DNA of 64,000 nt, from the NCBI RefSeq assembly GCF_026342355.1, contig NZ_JAPEMV010000004.1, forward strand, positions 124,001-188,000, given 5' to 3'. Position 1 is the first letter of the stretch. Every line of letters starts with the position of its first letter. Source of the stretch: Streptomyces sp. NBC_00249. Its GTDB lineage: Bacteria; Actinomycetota; Actinomycetes; Streptomycetales; Streptomycetaceae. Made by a program: the position numbers and the translations under genes. Below are positions 26,611-34,240 of the stretch, piece after piece. Under the pieces are notes generated by a model that saw only the letters and a program-made list of their open reading frames with translations, was not told where the DNA came from and made no database searches.

Positions 26611-27755
26611 CGGGCACCTCCCAGCAGCGGCCCGAGCCGCTCCCAGCCCCGCTCGCGTACGAAGCCCCGCGCGCCCCAGCGCAGCGCGGGCACGGTCACC
26701 ACGAGACCGGACGGATCCCGCTCCAGCACGTGCACCTCGGCCACCCGGCGCCGCCCGGACCGGTCCCGGACCAGGTGGACCACGAGGGTCAGCGCGGCCG
26801 CCAGCTGGCTGTGCAGGGCGGCCCGGTCCAGCCCGGCGGCCGTCCCGAGCGCCTCCAGCCGGGCGGGTACGTGGGCCGCGGCATTGGCGTGCACCGTGCC
26901 GCAGCCGCCCTCGTGCCCGGTGTTCAGCGCGGCGAGCAGGTCGGCCACCTCGGCGCCCCGCACCTCGCCGACCACCAGCCGGTCGGGCCGCATCCGCAGG
27001 GCTTGGCGCACCAGGTCCGCCAGGGTGACCAGACCGGCTCCCTCCTGGTTCGCGGGCCGGGTCTCCAGCCGCACCACGTGCGGATGGTCGGGGCGCAGCT
27101 CGGCGGAGTCCTCGGCCAGCACGATCCGCTCCCGGGGCCCGACCAGCCCGAGCAGGGCGCTGAGCAGGGTGGTCTTGCCCGTCCCGGTCCCGCCGGAGAC
27201 GAGGAACGACAGCCGGGCCTCGACCATCGCCCGGAGCAGCCGCTGCCCGCCGGGCGGCAGGGTCCCGGCGGCCACCAGCTCGTCCAGGGTGAAGGCCTTG
27301 GGCCGCACCACCCGCAGGGAGAGGCACGCCGATCCGACCGCCACCGGTGGGAGCACGGCGTGCAGCCGGGTGCCGTCCGGCAGCCGGGCGTCGACCCAGG
27401 GCCGGGCGTCGTCGAGGCGCCGCCCGGCGACGGCGGCCAGCCGCTGGGCCAGCCTGCGCACGGCCTCGGCATCGGCGAAGGTGACCCCCGTCGGCTCCAG
27501 CCCGCCGCCCCGGTCCACCCAGACCCGGTCGGGGGCGGCCACCAGCACGTCGGTGACCTCGGGGTCGGCGAGCAACGGCTCCAGCGGCCCGGCACCGACC
27601 AGCTCGGACCGTAATTCCGCCGCCACACCCAGCACTTCGGCGTCCCCGAGGAGCCGCCCCTGGGCCCGCAGGGCCGCCGCGACCCGGGCCGGGGTCGGCT
27701 CCGCACCGCTCTCCGCGAGCCGCTGGCGCACCGCGTCCAGCAGCACCGCGCTCAT
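26607..27755 (-). CDS. tadA: TadA/CpaF-family secretion ATPase
   Basis: A 382-residue cytosolic hexameric ATPase that powers pilus or secretion assembly. Walker A is GGTGTGKTT (188-196), the Asp box is LAEDSAEL (about 213-220), Walker B is LVVGEVRG (about 260-267), and the His box is TGHEGGCGTVHAN (about 279-291). Length and motifs are complete. It starts ATG 27755 overlapping the ssd stop as ATGA. Its ATP hydrolysis would drive TadB/TadC. Confidence 0.93.
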   Translation of the reverse strand: MSAVLLDAVRQRLAESGAEPTPARVAAALRAQGRLLGDAEVLGVAAELRSELVGAGPLEPLLADPEVTDVLVAAPDRVWVDRGGGLEPTGVTFADAEAVRRLAQRLAAVAGRRLDDARPWVDARLPDGTRLHAVLPPVAVGSACLSLRVVRPKAFTLDELVAAGTLPPGGQRLLRAMVEARLSFLVSGGTGTGKTTLLSALLGLVGPRERIVLAEDSAELRPDHPHVVRLETRPANQEGAGLVTLADLVRQALRMRPDRLVVGEVRGAEVADLLAALNTGHEGGCGTVHANAAAHVPARLEALGTAAGLDRAALHSQLAAALTLVVHLVRDRSGRRRVAEVHVLERDPSGLVVTVPALRWGARGFVRERGWERLGPLLGGAR

Positions 27756-28996
27756 GCCGGCACCCCCTGGGCGGGGCCGAGCACCCGCTGCCAGAAGCCG
27801 TCGCAGAAGCGGGCCAGCGTGCCCCGCGTACCGGGCGGCTCCCCCTCGGCGACCCGCCCGGGGAGCCCCACCTCGACCGGTACCTCCCCGGCCAGCGGTG
27901 CCCCCAGCAGCCGCGCCACCGCTTCGGCGTCGAGCCCGTCGGGGCAGCGGCCCCGTACGACCACGCGGACGTCCCGGGCGACCATCCGCACCCCGGCTGC
28001 CACCCGCCCGGCCGCGGCCACCGACCGCAGCTCGCCCGGCACCACCATCAGCACCAGGTCCAGCTGGGCCAGTACCTCCGCGACGGCCTCGTCCACCCGC
28101 CGGGGCAGGTCGACCACCACCACCCCGCCGCGCCGCCGGGCGGCGGCCACGACCGACCGCATCGCGGCGGGCGGCACCACCACCCGGTCCCCGCGGTCCC
28201 AGCTCAGCACCCGCAGCGCGTGCAGTTCGGGCAGGGATTCCTCCAGTGCCCCGGCCCCGACCCGGCCGCGCGAGGCGGCGAAGTCGGGCCAGCGCAGTCC
28301 CTCGGCGCTCTCACCGCCCAGCAGGACGTCCATGCCGCCGCCGAGCGGGTCGCCGTCGATGAGGATGGTGCGCTGCCCGGCGCGGGCCGCCCGCAGGGCC
28401 AGGGCGCAGGCGAGGGTGGACGCGCCCGCGCCACCGCTGCCGCCGATCACCCCGACCGCGAGGGCGGGCCGTCCGGCGCCTTCCACCACGTCGGCGATGC
28501 GGTCGACGAGGCGGCTCTCGGCGTCGGGCAGGCGCAGCACCTCCTCGGCGCCGATCTCCACCGCCCGCTGCCACACCCGGGGGTCGTCGAGGTCCCGGCC
28601 GACGAGCAGTACCCCGTCCCGCCGGGGCGCTCCGCCGACCCGCCGGGCGGCGTCGTCCCCGACGAGCACGAGCGGGGCGGATTCCCAGCCGACGCCCCCG
28701 ACACCGACCCCACCGACCCCGCCGACCCCACTGCTGCAATCGGCGCCCGAGCCCCTCCCGAACCCCCCGCCCCCGCGGTCACCACCGGCTCCGCTTTGCT
28801 CCGGCACCGCGTGGTGCACATGCGGCTCGGCGCCCGCCGCGGCGCACAGCCGCAGCAGATCGTCGAGCAGCAGCGGGTCCTCGGTGATGATCAGGGGCCG
28901 CCCGCCTCCGGGCACGGCCCCGCCTGCACGGGCGGACACCCCGTCCCCACCCGCCACCACGGGCCCCCGCGCTTCACACGACTTCGATCCAGCCAC
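27752..28996 (-). CDS. ssd: Septum site-determining protein Ssd (TadZ/CpaE/MinD-like)
   Basis: A 414-residue protein with an N-terminal receiver-like region (LIITEDPLLLDDLLRLC), a Gly-rich low-complexity insert at about 75-105, and a P-loop ATPase domain with deviant Walker A GGSGGAGAST (about 186-195). It is the orthologue of M. tuberculosis Rv3660c, which affects septation, and of CpaE/TadZ, which locate pilus machinery at the pole. The start is GTG at 28996. It heads the seven-gene tad operon, so both positioning of Tad and cell-division effects are plausible. Confidence 0.85.
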   Translation of the reverse strand: MAGSKSCEARGPVVAGGDGVSARAGGAVPGGGRPLIITEDPLLLDDLLRLCAAAGAEPHVHHAVPEQSGAGGDRGGGGFGRGSGADCSSGVGGVGGVGVGGVGWESAPLVLVGDDAARRVGGAPRRDGVLLVGRDLDDPRVWQRAVEIGAEEVLRLPDAESRLVDRIADVVEGAGRPALAVGVIGGSGGAGASTLACALALRAARAGQRTILIDGDPLGGGMDVLLGGESAEGLRWPDFAASRGRVGAGALEESLPELHALRVLSWDRGDRVVVPPAAMRSVVAAARRRGGVVVVDLPRRVDEAVAEVLAQLDLVLMVVPGELRSVAAAGRVAAGVRMVARDVRVVVRGRCPDGLDAEAVARLLGAPLAGEVPVEVGLPGRVAEGEPPGTRGTLARFCDGFWQRVLGPAQGVPA

Positions 28997-29097
28997 GATC
29001 TCCGCCCCCTTCTCACCGCAAATCCACGAGCCGCGGACTTCGCGGCTGGAATCACCGTGCAGCGATCAGGAAAAAGAAGTGGATCTTGGTCGATAAC

Positions 29098-29124
29098 TGT
29101 GGACAAGAAGGCGGTTGTGAATAA
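29098..29124 (-). promoter_or_regulatory. Tandem DnaA boxes
   Basis: On the minus strand 29106-29098 reads TTGTCCACA (perfect Streptomyces DnaA box) and 29124-29116 reads TTATTCACA (perfect E. coli-type box). Both have the same orientation and are 18 bases apart start to start. Two boxes this close are unlikely by chance. The site lies 100 bases upstream of ssd, a septation gene. Confidence 0.5.
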
Positions 29125-29291
29125 CTCCGCCACCCCATCAGGTGAGTTCCAGAGCGCGGCGGAACCACTACACAGCGTCACGAGTTCGAGGAGATGAGGG
29201 CCTGCGCCACGCGGGCCCGCCGAACAGGGAAGGCCGGGAGGATGGTCACTGAAGGCCGAAGGCATGGGACGCAAACCGCGTCCGGACATGC

Positions 29292-29326
29292 GACGACCCC
29301 CGCCGGGGGGGAGAGCGGGGGTCGTC
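29292..29326. terminator. 12-bp hairpin in a divergent region
   Basis: GACGACCCCCGC (29292-29303) pairs perfectly with GCGGGGGTCGTC (29315-29326) around an 11-base loop. It resembles a terminator, yet both flanking genes are transcribed away from it. It may end a short RNA or act in the HAD gene leader. Confidence 0.5.
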
Positions 29327-29473
29327 CCCACGGTCCGACTCGGGGGGGGAGGAGCCAGACCGGGTTAGCACGGTCGCGAACGATCCGTGACTTCCATGGT
29401 GTACCCGAGAGCCTTCTCAGGCAAACCCACGCGCCACACCTTACGCCGAATGGTGGGCGCATATGCTCGGGTC

Positions 29474-30331
29474 GTGGAAAATCAGCCCTTGCCGCACTCC
29501 TTGCCTCGGACCGCCGCCTTCTTCGACCTGGACAAGACGGTCATTGCGAAGTCCAGCACTCTGACGTTCAGCAAGTCCTTCTACCAGGGCGGCCTGATCA
29601 ACCGGCGAGCCGTACTGCGCACCGCGTACACACAGTTCATCTTCCTGGCCGGCGGCGCCGACCACGACCAGATGGAGCGGATGCGGGAGTACCTGTCCGC
29701 CCTGTGCAAGGGGTGGAACGTGCAGCAGGTCCGGGAGATCGTCGCCGAGGCCCTCCACGACCTGATCGACCCGATCATCTACGACGAGGCCGCGTCCCTC
29801 ATCGAGGCCCACCACATCGCCGGCCGTGACGTGGTCATCGTGTCGACCTCCGGCGCCGAAGTCGTCGAGCCCATCGGCGAGATGCTCGGCGCGGACCGGG
29901 TCGTCGCCACGCGCATGGTGGTCGGCGAGGACGGCTGCTTCACCGGGGAGATCGAGTACTACGCCTACGGGCCCACGAAGGCGGAAGCCGTACGGGAACT
30001 GGCGGAGTCGGAGGGGTACGACCTCGCGCGCTGCTACGCGTACAGCGACTCGATCACCGACGTGCCGATGCTGGAGGCGGTGGGCCATCCGCACGCCGTG
30101 AATCCCGACCGGGCGCTGCGCCGCGAGGCGGTCGCGCGGGAGTGGCCGGTACTGGTCTTCGACAAGCCGGTGCGGCTGAAGCAGCGCCTGCCGGGGCTGT
30201 CGATGCCCGCACGGCCGGCGCTGGTCGCCGCGGTGGCGGTCGGCGCGGCAGCGGCCACGGCCGGACTGGTCTGGTACGCCAGCCGCCGCCGGGCCGGCCT
30301 GGCGGCGGTCGCATCGGCCGCGTCGGCCTGA
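29474..30331 (+). CDS. HAD-superfamily IB hydrolase (SerB/Rv3661-like)
   Basis: A 285-residue phosphatase-like protein. Motif I is FFDLDKTVI (nucleophile Asp18, acid Asp20), motif II is VSTSG, motif III is the Lys in TKAEAV, and motif IV is YSDSITDVPML. A C-terminal hydrophobic helix (ALVAAVAVGAAAATAGLVWY) followed by arginines suggests anchorage in the membrane. The start GTG 29474 is chosen because longer frames (29387, 29396) include a TTA codon at 29441. ATG 29450 is also possible. A TATGCT at 29462-29467 may be the -10 box of a leaderless transcript. The orthologue is linked to morphological differentiation in other streptomycetes, as I recall. The substrate is unknown. Confidence 0.85.
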   Translation: MENQPLPHSLPRTAAFFDLDKTVIAKSSTLTFSKSFYQGGLINRRAVLRTAYTQFIFLAGGADHDQMERMREYLSALCKGWNVQQVREIVAEALHDLIDPIIYDEAASLIEAHHIAGRDVVIVSTSGAEVVEPIGEMLGADRVVATRMVVGEDGCFTGEIEYYAYGPTKAEAVRELAESEGYDLARCYAYSDSITDVPMLEAVGHPHAVNPDRALRREAVAREWPVLVFDKPVRLKQRLPGLSMPARPALVAAVAVGAAAATAGLVWYASRRRAGLAAVASAASA

Positions 30332-30440
30332 GCCTCCCCAGCCCCCAGCCCCCCCCCCCCGTTCCAGGCCCCGGCCCTGAGCTCCCCGACCCCCGGCAAG
30401 CCCCCGGCCGGACGCCCATCCGGGTGTCCTGACCTGGGCC

Positions 30441-30469
30441 GATCCGGGGTGTCCGAATCACCCCGGATC
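30441..30469 (+). terminator. Terminator of the HAD hydrolase gene
   Basis: GATCCGGGGT (30441-30450) pairs with ACCCCGGATC (30460-30469), ten-base perfect stem with a nine-base loop, 110 bases after the stop codon. Confidence 0.7.
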
Positions 30470-30606
30470 GCCCTGGAAAGTAAAGAACTCCGGCCAGGGG
30501 TTTCGCTCTACCCCGAAGCGGAGTACAAAGGAGTCAACGGCCCGCGAGACCAAAGAACATCCGAGAGGATCATCTTTAAAACGCAGTAAGGCCCACGGAC
30601 CGAAGC

Positions 30607-30726
30607 ATGAACGCCGAGCACCCACGCGACGTCGACCCGTCGATTACGGGCCAGCCGCACCAGGTAACCGGGCAAAGCTCCCGACCTGATGGGCATACAT
30701 CGAGGACGCTTGGTAACTGGGCGTAA
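30607..30726 (+). CDS. Possible 39-residue peptide
   Basis: ATG at 30607 to TAA at 30726, directly followed by a hairpin. The first half has GC-rich third positions, the second half does not. The peptide is hydrophilic (MNAEHPRDVDPS...), with no signal peptide. The ribosome binding site is weak. It could be real, part of an RNA, or chance. Confidence 0.2.
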   Translation: MNAEHPRDVDPSITGQPHQVTGQSSRPDGHTSRTLGNWA

Positions 30727-30732
30727 ATGCCA

Positions 30733-30764
30733 GCGGCGACACCAGAGCAGTACGGTGTCGCCGC
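30733..30764. terminator. Terminator of the Fic-like gene
   Basis: GCGGCGACACC (30733-30743) pairs with GGTGTCGCCGC (30754-30764), an 11-base perfect stem with a ten-base loop, 37 bases beyond the stop codon of the minus-strand gene. Confidence 0.7.
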
Positions 30765-30800
30765 AACCCATGTCCGGCCGAAAAAACCAGGCCGCGCCGC

Positions 30801-31622
30801 CTACGCCGCGCCGCGCTGGAGCGCCTCGCAGACCGCGGTCGACTCCCGCACGCCGAGTTCGATCGCCCGGCCGCAGTGCGCGATCCAGGCCGCCATCCCC
30901 TCGGCCGTGCCGGAGACGTACCCGTCGAAGGCCTCCAGGTAGGCCTTCGCACCCTGCTCCGCGTGACCGACCTCCGCCGGGCAGATCGCCTTCGGGTCGA
31001 GGCCGCTGTTGATCAGCACGATCCGCTCCGCCGCCCGCGCGACCAGGCCGTTGTACGAGCCGAAGGGCCGCAGCGCCAGCAGCTCGCCGTGCACCACCGC
31101 CCCCGTGATCAGGGCCGGAGCGGAGCCGCCCGCGATGATCAGCCGGGACAGGCCGTCCAGCCGGCCCGCGACCTCGTCCGCGCTCGGCAGCGGCAGTTCG
31201 ACCAGCGGCTCGTCCACCGGCTCGCCGGCCAGCCGCGGACGGCCCACGACCTCCCCCGCCTCGGTCGACCCGCACGCCACCAGGTGCAGACGCGCGAGGA
31301 CCCGCAGTGGGGACTGGCGCCAGATGCTCAGCAGCTGACCGGCCTCCGACGTCAGGCGCAGGGCCGCGCCCACCGCCCGGGCCTGCGGCTCCGCGCCGAA
31401 GTCGGTCCGGCGGCGCACCTCCTCCAGCGCCCAGTCCGCCCCGGACAGCGCCGCGCTCCCCCGGGCCCCGCGCAGGGCGGCCTCCGAGGCGATCTCCCCG
31501 CTGCGCCGGCGCATCACCCGGTGCCCGTAGACCCGGTCCACGGCCTTGCGTACGGAATCCACGGACTCTGCGACACCCGGGAGGGCGCCCAGGGCCGCCA
31601 GCGGGTCAGAAGCACTACTCAT
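30801..31622 (-). CDS. Degenerate Fic-fold-like protein
   Basis: A 273-residue cytosolic protein, often labelled oxidoreductase in streptomycetes without clear reason. In the second half the stretch HGELLALRPFGSYNGLVAR lines up with the Fic active-site loop HxEFxxIHPFxDGNGRxxR. The catalytic His is replaced by Arg and the Asp/Gly-Asn-Gly-Arg end is altered to GSYNGL. If the alignment is right, this is a Fic-like protein without AMP-transferase chemistry, perhaps a binding or regulatory fold. The start ATG 31622 (SSASDPLAAL) is chosen; a longer frame starts at 31652. It is divergent from the CooC-like ATPase 110 bases away. Confidence 0.65.
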   Translation of the reverse strand: MSSASDPLAALGALPGVAESVDSVRKAVDRVYGHRVMRRRSGEIASEAALRGARGSAALSGADWALEEVRRRTDFGAEPQARAVGAALRLTSEAGQLLSIWRQSPLRVLARLHLVACGSTEAGEVVGRPRLAGEPVDEPLVELPLPSADEVAGRLDGLSRLIIAGGSAPALITGAVVHGELLALRPFGSYNGLVARAAERIVLINSGLDPKAICPAEVGHAEQGAKAYLEAFDGYVSGTAEGMAAWIAHCGRAIELGVRESTAVCEALQRGAA

Positions 31623-31731
31623 AAGTAGGGAGCCTACGCACTGCGCACCCATAGCACCGACCCCTCCTTGGAGTGGTCTTCTTCACTCACCTCGACCACT
31701 GCGCGTCGCCATGCCACTACTCTTGGTGAAC

Positions 31732-32742
31732 ATGAAGATCGCTTTCGTGGGAAAGGGCGGCAGCGGGAAGACCACGCTGTCCTCCCTCTTCATCCGCCAC
31801 CTCGCAGCCAATGAAGCCCCCGTCGTCGCGGTGGACGCCGACATCAACCAGCACCTCGGCGCGGCCCTCGGCCTCGCCGAGGACGAGGCCGGAGCCCTGC
31901 CCGCCCTGGGCGCGCACCTACCGCTGATCAAGGAGTACCTGCGCGGGTCCAACCCGCGCATCGCCTCCACCGACAGCATGATCAAGACGACCCCGCCCGG
32001 CGCCGGCTCCCGCCTGCTGCGCGTCACCGAGGACAACCCGGTCTACGAGGCGTGCGCGCGCACCCTCCTGCTCGACGGGGACCCCGTACGGCTGATGGCG
32101 ACCGGGCCGTTCACCGAGGCCGACCTCGGGGTGGCCTGCTACCACTCGAAGGTCGGCGCGGTGGAGCTCTGCCTCAACCACCTGGTCGACGGTCCGCAGG
32201 AGTACGTGGTCGTCGACATGACGGCCGGGTCCGACTCCTTCGCCTCGGGCATGTTCACCCGCTTCGACATGACCTTCCTGGTGGCCGAGCCGACCCGCAA
32301 GGGCGTCTCCGTCTACCGCCAGTACAAGGAGTACGCCCGGGACTTCGGGGTCGCGCTCAAGGTGGTCGGCAACAAGGTGCAGGGCCCGGAGGACATCGAG
32401 TTCCTCCAGGACGAGGTGGGCGAGGACCTGCTGGTCACCTTCGGCCACTCGGACTGGGTGCGGGCGATGGAGAAGGGCCGCCCGGCCAGGTTCGAGCTGC
32501 TGGAGGCGACCAACCGGCTCGCGCTCCAGGCCCTCCAGGACGCGGCCGAGGACTCCTACGCCGACCGCGACTGGGCCAAGTACACCGAGCAGATGGTGCA
32601 CTTCCACCTCCGCAACGCGGAGAGCTGGGGGAACGCCAAGACCGGGGTCGACCTGGCCGAACAGGTCGACCCCGGCTTCGTGCTCGACGAGGCGCTCGTC
32701 AGCCCTCGTCGCTCTGAGCACCCGACTCCTCAGCCGGCTTGA
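31732..32742 (+). CDS. CooC/MinD-like P-loop ATPase
   Basis: A 336-residue deviant-Walker ATPase of the SIMIBI class: GKGGSGKTTLSSLF at residues 8-21, switch I VVAVDADINQHLG, and Walker B-like VVVDMTAGSD. It resembles CooC, the ATPase used for nickel insertion into CO dehydrogenase, but no Ni enzyme is near, so another metal-insertion or partitioning role is likely. The start is ATG 31732 (MKIAFVGK), as the sequence before it has no family match. Its last 44 bases overlap the 3' end of the convergent lipoprotein gene. Confidence 0.8.
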   Translation: MKIAFVGKGGSGKTTLSSLFIRHLAANEAPVVAVDADINQHLGAALGLAEDEAGALPALGAHLPLIKEYLRGSNPRIASTDSMIKTTPPGAGSRLLRVTEDNPVYEACARTLLLDGDPVRLMATGPFTEADLGVACYHSKVGAVELCLNHLVDGPQEYVVVDMTAGSDSFASGMFTRFDMTFLVAEPTRKGVSVYRQYKEYARDFGVALKVVGNKVQGPEDIEFLQDEVGEDLLVTFGHSDWVRAMEKGRPARFELLEATNRLALQALQDAAEDSYADRDWAKYTEQMVHFHLRNAESWGNAKTGVDLAEQVDPGFVLDEALVSPRRSEHPTPQPA

Positions 32743-34006
32743 CCCCGGCCGTTCCCGGCGGGGCGGCCGGCGCCGCCGGCGGCCCCGCCGTGAGGAACTT
32801 CGTCCAGCCCTCCTTCGGCGCCTCGCCGACGTCGAGGGTGCGCATCCACTCCAGCGCCTTCGGGTCCTGGGCGTCGAGCCAGTCGGCCAGCTCGCGGAAG
32901 GGCACGCAGCGGACCTCCGGCTTCGTGCACATCGTCTTGATGGACTCCTCGACGGCACGCATGTAGGTGCCGCCGTTCCAGGACTCGAAGTGGTTACCGA
33001 TGATCAGCGGCGCCCGGTTGCCCTGGTAGACCCGGTCGAAGGCCTGGCGCAGGCCGTCGCGCATCTGGTCGCCCCAGTACTCGTGCTGCGAGGGGTCGCC
33101 CTGCGAGGTCGTGCCGGACTGGTTGACCATGTAGTTGTAGTCCATGCTCAGCGTGTCGAAGGCGCGGCCCGGCATGGGGACCAGCTGCAGCGGGATGTCC
33201 CAGAGGCCGTCCGTCTTCTTCGGCCAGATCTGCTTGCTGATGCCGCTGGAGTCGTAGCGGAAGCCCATGTCCTTCGCCGCCAGCATGAAGTTCTTCTGGC
33301 CTTCGAGGCAGGGGGTGCGGGCGCCGATCAGCTCCTTGTCGTAGTCGAAGGGGAGCGCGGCCTCGCCCTTGAGGCCCGGCGTGTTCGTCTTCCAGCTCTT
33401 GACGAACGACTTGGCCTGGTTGATCTCGCTCTTCCACTCCTCCACCGACCAGGTGCCGACGCCGCCGTCGGGGCCGCAGAAGTGGCCGTTGAAGTGGGTG
33501 CCGATCTCGTTGCCCTCCAGCCAGGCCCCGCGGACCTGGGTGGCGGTGTCCTTGATGCCCTGGAGGTCGCCGAAGCCGATGTCGGAGCGGCCCGACGAGT
33601 GCTGCGGGGCGGTGTAGAGGGAACGCTTCTCCTCCGGCAGCATGTAGACGCCGCTGAGGAAATAGGTCATCCGGGCGTTGTACTGCTTCCCGACCTCGCG
33701 GAAATGCGAGAAGAGTTTCTGGCTGTCCTCGCCGGCCCCGTCCCAGGAGAACACCACGAACTGCGGCGGCTTCTCGCCGGGCTTCAGCTTCTGCGGCTTC
33801 CGGACGTTCGGCTGCGGGCCGGTGTAGGCGGTCGAGCCGTCGCCGATGAGCCGGTTCGAGCTACCGGGGGCCTCCGGGGCCGCGGCGCCCTTCCTGGGGT
33901 TCTGGCCGCCGGGGGCGGCGGGCTCCGAGGTGCTGCACCCGGCGGCACCCAGGGCCAGGGCCGTGGCGACCAGGCCGCCGGCGATCTTCTTCGTGGCGGC
34001 GATCAT
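32699..34006 (-). CDS. Polysaccharide deacetylase-like lipoprotein
   Basis: A 435-residue exported lipoprotein. The start ATG 34006 has GGAGAGG seven bases upstream. The hydrophobic signal ends in LGAAGC. The mature part resembles carbohydrate esterase family 4 proteins: FVVFSWDGAG takes the place of the TFDDG motif I, and GNEIGTHFNGH resembles the HxxxH metal-binding motif II. The second Asp of motif I is not evident, so deacetylase activity is uncertain. It is probably a cell-surface carbohydrate-binding or -modifying protein. Confidence 0.72.
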   Translation of the reverse strand: MIAATKKIAGGLVATALALGAAGCSTSEPAAPGGQNPRKGAAAPEAPGSSNRLIGDGSTAYTGPQPNVRKPQKLKPGEKPPQFVVFSWDGAGEDSQKLFSHFREVGKQYNARMTYFLSGVYMLPEEKRSLYTAPQHSSGRSDIGFGDLQGIKDTATQVRGAWLEGNEIGTHFNGHFCGPDGGVGTWSVEEWKSEINQAKSFVKSWKTNTPGLKGEAALPFDYDKELIGARTPCLEGQKNFMLAAKDMGFRYDSSGISKQIWPKKTDGLWDIPLQLVPMPGRAFDTLSMDYNYMVNQSGTTSQGDPSQHEYWGDQMRDGLRQAFDRVYQGNRAPLIIGNHFESWNGGTYMRAVEESIKTMCTKPEVRCVPFRELADWLDAQDPKALEWMRTLDVGEAPKEGWTKFLTAGPPAAPAAPPGTAGVKPAEESGAQSDEG

Positions 34007-34240
34007 CCGCACACCTCTCCCTCGCAGTTCCATCGCTGGACTTCCGCGACGCAACGTCCCACGCGGTCTGCTTTAAGGAAGGTGTGACAAGCCAGACAAA
34101 ATACTTAATCACCCCTGAGTGCTAATTCGTAGGCCATTTGCCCGTATTACCTACCACTGCTCTTTACTCTCCATTACCATCCATTTACCGAGTGTTGAGA
34201 CTCCCGCCGCTTCATCCCTCCCCCGAGGAGACGGGAACCC
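34007..34240. other. Divergent promoter region, lipoprotein and SulP-CA gene
   Basis: AT-rich 230 bases. TTAC recurs at 34147, 34164, 34174 and 34185, the last three 10-11 bases apart, that is on one face of the helix. This looks like a multi-site operator. GAGGAGA lies 12 bases before the SulP-CA start. Confidence 0.4.

Larger units (their letters stand above)
28997..29473. other. Divergent intergenic region between ssd and HAD gene
   Basis: About 480 bases with lower GC than the neighbours in its left part. It contains two DnaA-box-like sequences (29098-29124) and a strong hairpin (29292-29326). Two G-runs (29304-29310 and 29342-29349) flank the hairpin's right arm. No gene is convincing, but an unannotated RNA is possible. 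Confidence 0.5.
30332..30800. other. Intergenic region after the HAD gene
   Basis: 470 bases between two convergent genes. Contents: a poly-C run (about 30344-30360), the HAD terminator (30441-30469), a segment of lower GC (about 30540-30720) with a possible 39-codon frame, and a second hairpin (30733-30764). No recognised gene. Confidence 0.55.

Noticed and set aside
30338..30362. Poly-C run after the HAD gene
   Set aside because: Could be a phase-variable tract, but it lies after the stop codon and before a terminator, so it would not switch any gene seen here.
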